5,282 nt of DNA, from positions 1-5,282 of the forward strand of contig JAFYFR010000036.1 in the NCBI GenBank assembly GCA_017543645.1, read 5' to 3'. This document shows, piece after piece, positions 1 to 5,282 of the stretch. Numbering within the stretch: position 1 is the first letter of the stretch; each line of letters begins with the position of its first letter. A program made the translations under genes and the position numbers. The notes beneath the pieces were generated by a model. It made no database searches. It had not been told where the DNA came from and saw nothing but the letters and a program-made list of their open reading frames with translations. This stretch comes from Bacteroidales bacterium. GTDB taxonomy: Bacteria; Bacteroidota; Bacteroidia; Bacteroidales; UBA3824.

Positions 1-2531
1 AATCCTCCAAGATAAATCTCTCCGGTGGCAAGCTTTTCTACATTGTTGACATTCTGCGCGAAGTTCACAGAAACGTGCCACTTGAAATCTTTAAGCGAAA
101 CAGGTGTGCTGTGAATCGCTATCTCGTAACCCTTGTTGCTTACGTCACCGAGGTTGGTAATTTTCTGCGTGTAGCCGGTAGAAACATCTAAAGGCTTGTA
201 TTCTATAAGGTCTTTGGTGTATTTTGAGTAATATGCGCCATCGAAGCCCAAGCGTCCGTTGAAAAACTCAAGCTCGAGACCTACCTCAAACTCCCTTGTC
301 ATCTCGGGTTTCAAATCCTCATCACCAAGCCAGTTAAACAAGCTCCAAGAGTTTACACTATTTAGAGGGAATGTAAGGTCATCCATATCATCATAGCCCG
401 GATTTATGTAGGAGGACTTGCTGAAAATGTTATACACGCTAAACGGGTCGGCATCCTTGCCGGTAAAGCCAAACGACGTGCGGAGTTTTCCGAAGGTGAG
501 AGGACCAAAACCGCTTCCCTGTCCCAATTCGGTGAATATCCAGCTTGCTGTTACGCCCGGATAAAGATACGAGTTGTTGTTTTCGGGCAATGTAGACGAC
601 CAGTCGTTACGCAAAGTGAATGTAAAGTAGAGCATACGGTTGAAATCCACGTCAACATTGGCAAACGCACCGAGCATACGCTTTTTCTGACGCTCCTGAC
701 CAGCCTTGGCATCCGACAGAGAGTTTCTGAGGTTGTAATAGTCAGCTATGTCCAAAGATGTGATTTCGCCGAATATAGAGTTGCTTTGAGTTTCCATAAC
801 GCTGTATCCCACAATGGCATTGATATTCCATTTGCTCGACAACGCCTTGGTGTATGTAAAGAACATATCGTTGTTAACCTCGTAGAGAGTGTTACGCGAG
901 TTGAACAGATAGCCCGGACGCTCGTGCGATTGTGAAATGGCTGCGATAGGCGAATCGCTGCTGTATTTTATTATGCTTCTGAATGTTTCTGTATTCAAGA
1001 ACTGAATATCGCCACCAAAACGGTAGGTGAATTTCAAATCTTTGAAGAGCTGCAAGTCGGCCTGAAGTTTTCCAAAAATCTTGTTTCTACGGAGCTGCGA
1101 CGACTGGTTTTTCAACAGGTAATAGGGGTTCATGGCGTATGGAGTACAGAAATAGTCCACGCCGTTAAACGGGTTCGACAAATCCTCCATATCCACAAGC
1201 GAGATGTTGTTAGGAATGTCGTAGAGACTCTGTATTACCGACGCGCCTTGTCCAGAGGGAACGGCCTTGGTTTTGTCGAAAGAGTAGTTGACCGACGAGC
1301 TGATAGTAGCCAATCCCCATTTGTGACTGCCGCGTGTGGAAATTGTTGTACGGTTGTATAAGTCGTACTCGCCGGGGATAACGCCGTTGCTGCGTGAATT
1401 CGACAATGAGAAGTAATAGGTAGTACGGTCGGTGCCTCCCGATGCCGAAATTGAGTGGTTGTTACCTACACCTAACTCATAGAAATCTTCGAGTCTCGAA
1501 TCCAAAAATGCGAATTTGGCCACCTGCTGGCTGTTGTTGTAAATTGAGCCCCAAGGACGGTATTGGTTGGTAAATTCCGGGCCCCAGTTGCCGTTTTCTG
1601 CGCATGAAAAATAGTTGGCATAATCACCTGAAACCCAGCCTTGTCCCCAACGGTCTTGGAATTTGGGAAGGTACCCCACATGCTCGATGTTTATCGAGCC
1701 ATCGTAGGTAACGGTCATCTTGCCGTTAGTATTCTTGCCCGACTTGGTGGTGATAAGAATCACGCCGTTGGCAGCTCTCGAACCGTAGAGGGCGGTAGCC
1801 GCAGCACCTTTCAACACGGTCATTGTTTCAATGTCGTTGGGGTTAATGGCGTTGATACCGCTACCAAGGTTGGCCTGATTGTTCAAATTGTCAAGATCAT
1901 TGTGAGTGCCCACAGCACCGTTGATGCTGGCATACTTGTAGTCGCCGCTTGCCTGAGTGTTGGTAAACGGCACACCGTCAACAACGTAGAGAGGTTGGTT
2001 GTTGGTAAACGAAGCCGCACCTCGAATCATAATGTTCAAGCTCGCGCCAGGTCCGGGAGCCGACGAAATTTCCACACCGGCGGCCTTTCCTGCCAATGCC
2101 TCCATAGGATTGGTAACCTGTCCGCGGTTCAGCTCATCGCCCGAAAGCTGAACGGTAGAATAACCCGTAGCCTTGCGCGACTTACTGATACCCAATGCGG
2201 TAACAACTACTTCGTCAACTTGGATGTTGCTTTCCACCATAACCACATTGATTGTGGAACGTCCGGCGATAGGCTGTATTTGCTCTTCGTAACCGATGTA
2301 CGAAAAAACAAGAGAGTCATTAGCTACCCTTTCTGGTAGGCTGAGAGAATAGGCACCGTTTTCACCAGAAATTGTGCCTATGTTAGTCCCTTTTACGGCT
2401 ATGGTTACTCCGAATATCGGATTGCCATCTTCGCCTGTTACTTTGCCTGATACAGTCCGGTCCTGTGCCGTCACTCCGGCACATACCCACAGCATCAACA
2501 CTAAAAGCAACAATAATCTTTTTTTGCCCAT
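1..2531 (-). CDS. SusC/RagA-family TonB-linked outer-membrane transporter (3' end outside window)
   Basis: This is the large beta-barrel transporter of a Sus-like nutrient uptake system; with a SusD-type lipoprotein it imports glycans or peptides across the outer membrane, powered by TonB-ExbBD. I translated 843 open codons with no in-frame stop up to the left edge. Residues 1-22 are a signal peptide (basic MGKKR, a leucine-rich core, cleavage likely at VTA|QD). Residues about 25-101 are a CarboxypepD_reg-like beta-sandwich (VSGKV, GTISGENGAYSL). The TonB box region is DEVVVTALG at 106-114. The plug follows at about 115-265, with the family motifs PLYVVDGVP (180-188) and LYGSRAANGVILITT (248-262). 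The rest is barrel strands. The family is usually about 1000-1100 residues, so perhaps 150-250 are missing. The ATG at 2531 is the only good start: an in-frame stop lies 16 bases upstream and there is no Shine-Dalgarno sequence, as is normal in this phylum. No STN domain precedes the plug, so direct FecR/sigma signalling is unlikely. The substrate cannot be inferred. A susD-like gene is expected just left of the window. Confidence 0.96.
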   Translation of the reverse strand, partial: MGKKRLLLLLVLMLWVCAGVTAQDRTVSGKVTGEDGNPIFGVTIAVKGTNIGTISGENGAYSLSLPERVANDSLVFSYIGYEEQIQPIAGRSTINVVMVESNIQVDEVVVTALGISKSRKATGYSTVQLSGDELNRGQVTNPMEALAGKAAGVEISSAPGPGASLNIMIRGAASFTNNQPLYVVDGVPFTNTQASGDYKYASINGAVGTHNDLDNLNNQANLGSGINAINPNDIETMTVLKGAAATALYGSRAANGVILITTKSGKNTNGKMTVTYDGSINIEHVGYLPKFQDRWGQGWVSGDYANYFSCAENGNWGPEFTNQYRPWGSIYNNSQQVAKFAFLDSRLEDFYELGVGNNHSISASGGTDRTTYYFSLSNSRSNGVIPGEYDLYNRTTISTRGSHKWGLATISSSVNYSFDKTKAVPSGQGASVIQSLYDIPNNISLVDMEDLSNPFNGVDYFCTPYAMNPYYLLKNQSSQLRRNKIFGKLQADLQLFKDLKFTYRFGGDIQFLNTETFRSIIKYSSDSPIAAISQSHERPGYLFNSRNTLYEVNNDMFFTYTKALSSKWNINAIVGYSVMETQSNSIFGEITSLDIADYYNLRNSLSDAKAGQERQKKRMLGAFANVDVDFNRMLYFTFTLRNDWSSTLPENNNSYLYPGVTASWIFTELGQGSGFGPLTFGKLRTSFGFTGKDADPFSVYNIFSKSSYINPGYDDMDDLTFPLNSVNSWSLFNWLGDEDLKPEMTREFEVGLELEFFNGRLGFDGAYYSKYTKDLIEYKPLDVSTGYTQKITNLGDVSNKGYEIAIHSTPVSLKDFKWHVSVNFAQNVNNVEKLATGEIYLGG

Positions 2532-2798
2532 AAAAACTGTATTTTTTTAAATTGTTAATTAAAAATTGGTTACAAGTATGCAAATGCAAACTTTAAAATT
2601 TTCCTTTTTCAACTGCAAAATTAAGCAAAAAAAGTTAAATAAATCTAAAATTCCAAACAATAACTACAAAAACAGTCAGTTTTAAGCGTAATTCGTATCA
2701 AAACGGGATTATTTTCGGTTTTTGGAGACAAAATGATGTTTTTTTAGAAAAAAGGCACTATTATAAAATGGTAAGGTTTTTGCGTATGTTACGTTACT
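2532..2798. other. AT-rich divergent intergenic region
   Basis: These 267 bases separate the starts of the divergent SusC-type and CapA-type genes, so both promoters should lie here. The region is visibly far richer in A and T than the genes, with homopolymer runs (for example seven T then, after a short gap, six A at 2739-2753) and an 8-base palindrome TTAATTAA at 2555-2562 inside the probable SusC leader. I see no coding potential, tRNA, riboswitch fold or clear operator. For the plus-strand gene the nearest promoter-like string is TATTTTCG at 2710-2717, one base off the Bacteroidetes -7 consensus and without a matching -33 box, so that promoter remains unassigned. Confidence 0.8.
2616..2623 (-). 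promoter_or_regulatory. Candidate -7 promoter element for the SusC-type gene
   Basis: Read on the minus strand this is TAATTTTG, an exact match to the Bacteroidetes primary-sigma -7 consensus TAnnTTTG. It would start transcription near 2610, leaving a leader of roughly 80 bases. No clear TTTG -33 box sits at the usual 19-21 base distance; only a weak TTTAG (2645-2649) is near. An alternative reading uses the TTTG within this element (2616-2619) as the -33 box and TAAAGTTTG (2587-2595) as an imperfect -7 box with one extra base. AT-rich sequence makes chance matches common. Confidence 0.4.
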
Positions 2799-4040
2799 AT
2801 GAAAAGACATAATATATTTACAACCTGCTTGTTGACCAACGCCTTAGTACTGTCGTCGTACGCTGGCTGCATTGTCAACCCAAATCAGACCGACCCCGCC
2901 GACGACACCACAAAATTTGCCTATGCCGATTCGGTAGTGTACGAAACCACCCTCATTGCCGTGGGCGACAACCTCTACGACTGGTATATGCTCGAGGCGG
3001 GCAAAAAGGGTAACACCTATAATTTTGACCACAACTACGACAACATCAAGCCATACGTTGCACTTGGCGACCTCCGCGTTATCAATCAAGAAACCCCTCT
3101 CGGCGGCGACAACGGATACAAGGCATCGAATGTAGAGCTTAAAGACGTAAAGCCCGAAAACCGTTGGGGTAGCTATCACGGATATGCCAAATTCAACTCA
3201 CCCGACGCTGTGGGTCACGCCGCTGTTAACGCAGGATTCAACATTGTAACTATGGCAACCAACCATATTTTCGACCACGGTATGTTGGCTGTGCAAAAGT
3301 CTGCCGAATTTTGGAAAAATAATTATCCCGACATTCCCGTAATCGGCATTCACACAGACGCTTCAACAGTAGACTCCATTATTGTAGTAGAAAAAAACAA
3401 CATAAAGTTTGCGCTCTTAAACTACACTTACGGCGTTAACGAAGATGGTCAGATGCTTTCGTACCCTTACGCCACCGACATTCTCAACGAGGAAAAAATC
3501 CGCCGCGATGTGGCAAAGGCTAAGCAATTGGCAGATTTTGTAATTGTGTTTCCGCACTGGGGCACAGAATACAAGCTCGAAGCCGACGCAAGCCAAAAAA
3601 AGTTTGCTCAGATATTTCTCGACTGCGAGGTGGACGTGGTGATTGGTTCGCATCCTCACATTGTGGAACCTATGGAGTGGCTCGAAAAGGAAAACGGTCA
3701 CCGAATGCTGGTCTACTATTCGTTGGGCAACTTTATTTCGATGTTCAAGAATTACCAATGCCAGCTTGAAGGTATGGCGTATCTAAAATTTGAGAAGGAC
3801 GGCGACAAAAAGTCAATTGCCGAAGGTTCTATAATTCCGCTTGTTAACCATTGGAAATACGACTTAAAAATCTACGGCTTCCGCAATAATTTTACGGTCT
3901 ACGCATTAAAAGATTACACCGAAACCATAGCCAAAACCCACGGCTGCCTGCATTACAAAGGCGGTGCAGGTTTTTCGGCGGCGTATATGCGGCAATTGGC
4001 TAATGAAATTTGGGGCGGATTTATCAAAGAGGGGTATTAG
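2799..4040 (+). CDS. CapA-family (PGA_cap) metallophosphatase-like exported protein
   Basis: This complete 413-residue protein belongs to the CapA/PgsA family (PGA_cap fold, related to calcineurin-like metallophosphatases). Family members are extracytoplasmic and are named for poly-gamma-glutamate capsule assembly, but most lone homologues have no proven substrate. The conserved blocks are all present in order: VGDNL (55-59, GD motif), NQETP (96-100), ATNHIFDHG (153-161), FPHWGTEY (251-258), IGSHPH (282-287) with E293, and YYSLGNF (306-312). The histidines and aspartates are the likely metal or active-site residues. The N-terminus is an export signal: LSSYAGC puts Cys24 in a lipoprotein-like position, but Tyr at -3 of the lipobox is unusual and S-Y-A|G could instead be a signal peptidase I site. 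The ATG at 2799 is the only plausible start; an in-frame stop lies at 2772-2774 with no ATG, GTG or TTG between. No Shine-Dalgarno sequence is visible. No capB, capC or other polyglutamate genes are in the window, so a capsule role is not supported here. The 3' end overlaps the convergent MATE gene. Confidence 0.93.
   Translation: MKRHNIFTTCLLTNALVLSSYAGCIVNPNQTDPADDTTKFAYADSVVYETTLIAVGDNLYDWYMLEAGKKGNTYNFDHNYDNIKPYVALGDLRVINQETPLGGDNGYKASNVELKDVKPENRWGSYHGYAKFNSPDAVGHAAVNAGFNIVTMATNHIFDHGMLAVQKSAEFWKNNYPDIPVIGIHTDASTVDSIIVVEKNNIKFALLNYTYGVNEDGQMLSYPYATDILNEEKIRRDVAKAKQLADFVIVFPHWGTEYKLEADASQKKFAQIFLDCEVDVVIGSHPHIVEPMEWLEKENGHRMLVYYSLGNFISMFKNYQCQLEGMAYLKFEKDGDKKSIAEGSIIPLVNHWKYDLKIYGFRNNFTVYALKDYTETIAKTHGCLHYKGGAGFSAAYMRQLANEIWGGFIKEGY
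4037..4040. other. Overlapping stop codons of two convergent genes
   Basis: The plus-strand CapA-type gene ends with TAG at 4038-4040 and the minus-strand MATE gene ends with TAA at 4039-4037. The two coding regions therefore share four bases, leaving no spacer for a dedicated terminator, and any terminator of either gene must lie inside the other coding sequence. I saw no strong GC-rich hairpin followed by a T run on either side. Confidence 0.93.
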
Positions 4041-5282
4041 TGGCTCTGTTTCAGCGGAGTAACTTCGGGTAAAAACACTCTCCGTTGCGAATATAGCAAT
4101 AATCCTGAAATAACGGCGGCAAGAATATCCGAAAGTGTGCCCGAAAACCAAATGCCTGTTAAGCCGTTGGCACCAAAATGCTCAAATACCGAGGGGAAGA
4201 TATATATAAACGGCAGCAAGATAATCACTTGACGCAAAAGACTTGTGGTTATTGCCACCCACGGCTTGTCGATTGACTGGAAAAAGTTTGAGTTAGTGAT
4301 TGTAAAGCCAATCAACGGCATCATACACATCATATAGCGAAAACACGGCACGCAGAGTTCTATAAGGTTTTGGTCGCTAGTGAATCCGTGTGCCAAAAGT
4401 CGTGGGAAAAGGCAGGCAAGCAACGCCCCCACCAAACCGATTATCAAATTAATCTTCATCGAAAGGAAAAGCACTTCTTTGAGACGGTCTTTGAATCCTG
4501 CGCCGTAATTGTAGCCCGCAATTGGCTGCATTCCCTGACAGATGCCGAGTATTATAAGCACCGCCATATTGCCAAAGCTATTCATAATGCCGTATGCCGA
4601 AACAGCATTTTCACCGCCATAAACGGTTATCTGACGGTTCAACATAGCCACCACGCCCGCTGCGGCAAGGTTCATCAAAAACGGACTCATACCTATCAAC
4701 AGTATATTTCTAAAAATGTAGAACTTAGGTTGCCAAGCGTGACGGCGGAAACGTATAAACGAATCCTTCTTTACAAAATGCCAAACCGATGCCACAGCCG
4801 TTGCCACCATCGAAATAGTGGTAGCCCACGCCGCACCTGAGATTCCGAGTTTAAACACGAATATAAACAAAAGGTCGAGCACGATGTTGAGCACCGCGCC
4901 ACCTCCTAAAATATACATTGATTTTTTGGGGTATCCCGAAGAACGAATCATTCCCGTAAGGTTGTAACTCAGTGTGGTAAAAAACATTCCAGGCAGCACA
5001 ATAAGCATATACTCACGTGCATAGCTAATGTTAAGCGGAGTGGCTCCAAGCAGCAAAAGAATGTCGTCAATATAGAGATACCCCGCTGTCATAAACAACG
5101 CACCAAACACAAAGGTAAGGTAAACGGCATTTCCGAGAATATTTTCTGCCCAATTGATATCTTTTTTGCCAAGCACAATCGACATTCTTGCACTTGCGCC
5201 CACACCCACAAGCGCTCCAAAGGCGTGGATAATGTTCATAAATGGGAATGTGATTGTCAACCCCGAAATAGCCATAGAATCA
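4037..5282 (-). CDS. MATE-family efflux transporter (5' end outside window)
   Basis: This is an inner-membrane antiporter of the multidrug and toxic compound extrusion family, which exports organic cations or metabolites using a Na+ or H+ gradient. The frame is open through the right edge, where codons for Asp-Ser precede the first visible ATG (5275). That Met aligns inside the family's usual stretch before the TFP motif, so it is internal and roughly 35-50 N-terminal residues with the first membrane helix are missing. Numbering from Met 5275, visible family marks are FGALVGVGASARMSIVLG (19-36), GMIRSSGYPKKSM (108-120), LNIVLDLLFIF (129-139), the second-half repeat start MSPFLMNLA (196-204), QGMQPIAGYNYGA (247-259), FFQSIDKPW (331-339), LLRQVIILLPFIYIFP (346-361), and GLTGIWFSGTLSDILAA (371-387). 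The alternating hydrophobic segments fit the two 6-helix halves of the fold. About 412 residues plus the missing part matches the usual 440-460. The substrate and coupling ion cannot be told from sequence. It ends with TAA, overlapping the converging CapA-type gene. Confidence 0.94.
   Translation of the reverse strand, partial: DSMAISGLTITFPFMNIIHAFGALVGVGASARMSIVLGKKDINWAENILGNAVYLTFVFGALFMTAGYLYIDDILLLLGATPLNISYAREYMLIVLPGMFFTTLSYNLTGMIRSSGYPKKSMYILGGGAVLNIVLDLLFIFVFKLGISGAAWATTISMVATAVASVWHFVKKDSFIRFRRHAWQPKFYIFRNILLIGMSPFLMNLAAAGVVAMLNRQITVYGGENAVSAYGIMNSFGNMAVLIILGICQGMQPIAGYNYGAGFKDRLKEVLFLSMKINLIIGLVGALLACLFPRLLAHGFTSDQNLIELCVPCFRYMMCMMPLIGFTITNSNFFQSIDKPWVAITTSLLRQVIILLPFIYIFPSVFEHFGANGLTGIWFSGTLSDILAAVISGLLLYSQRRVFLPEVTPLKQSH

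Noticed and set aside
1641..2339. A 232-codon open frame on the plus strand
   Set aside because: It lies wholly antisense to the plug and N-terminal region of the SusC-type gene, whose minus-strand translation matches a known family throughout. The plus-strand product resembles no family and has no promoter or start signal, so it is a shadow frame.
2383..2589. A 68-codon minus-strand frame spanning the SusC start
   Set aside because: It is in a different frame from the SusC signal peptide and TonB-box reading, which begins at 2531 and is clearly the real gene.
2844..3179. A 111-codon minus-strand open frame inside the CapA-type gene, with similar ones at 3417-3758 and 3906-4151
   Set aside because: All are opposite a well-supported coding region with conserved motifs, and show no family resemblance of their own.
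4053..4086. An inverted repeat (AGCGGAG ... CTCCGTT) just past the CapA stop, as a possible terminator
   Set aside because: The stem is only 7 pairs including a G-U, the loop is about 20 bases, no T run follows, and it lies in MATE coding sequence.
4370..4840. A 156-codon open frame on the plus strand
   Set aside because: It is antisense to the MATE gene, whose frame carries clear family motifs. The predicted product is compositionally odd and unrecognisable.
5273..5275. The ATG at 5275 as the true start of the MATE gene
   Set aside because: The frame continues open to the window edge, and starting here would delete the first membrane helix that MATE proteins normally carry before this point.

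Overview
This window reads as ordinary Bacteroidota (probably Bacteroidales) chromosome. The main evidence is a SusC/RagA-type TonB-dependent outer-membrane transporter, a gene family largely confined to this phylum. Support comes from AT-rich leaders without Shine-Dalgarno sequences and a TAATTTTG match to the Bacteroidetes -7 promoter element (TAnnTTTG). Genus and species cannot be read from the sequence.

Layout: (1) From 2531 to the left edge on the minus strand is a SusC/RagA transporter. 843 codons are present with no in-frame stop; the C-terminal end of the barrel lies beyond position 1, where a SusD-type partner would be expected. (2) 2532-2798 is an AT-rich intergenic region between divergent genes and must hold both promoters. 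(3) 2799-4040 on the plus strand is a complete CapA-family (PGA_cap, metallophosphatase-like) protein with an export signal. (4) 4037 to the right edge on the minus strand is a MATE-family multidrug/metabolite efflux transporter. Its start lies beyond the window, because the reading frame stays open through 5282 and the usual first membrane segment is missing. The capA-like and MATE genes converge and overlap by four bases at their stop codons.

Functionally, SusC imports an unknown ligand across the outer membrane using TonB energy, the CapA-like protein acts outside the cytoplasm on an unknown substrate, and the MATE protein exports small molecules across the inner membrane. Nothing in the sequence ties the three into one pathway: each is transcribed towards or away from its neighbour and none share an operon within the window. 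No RNA genes, mobile elements, CRISPR arrays or attachment sites were seen. I found no convincing undescribed system; the findings are modest.
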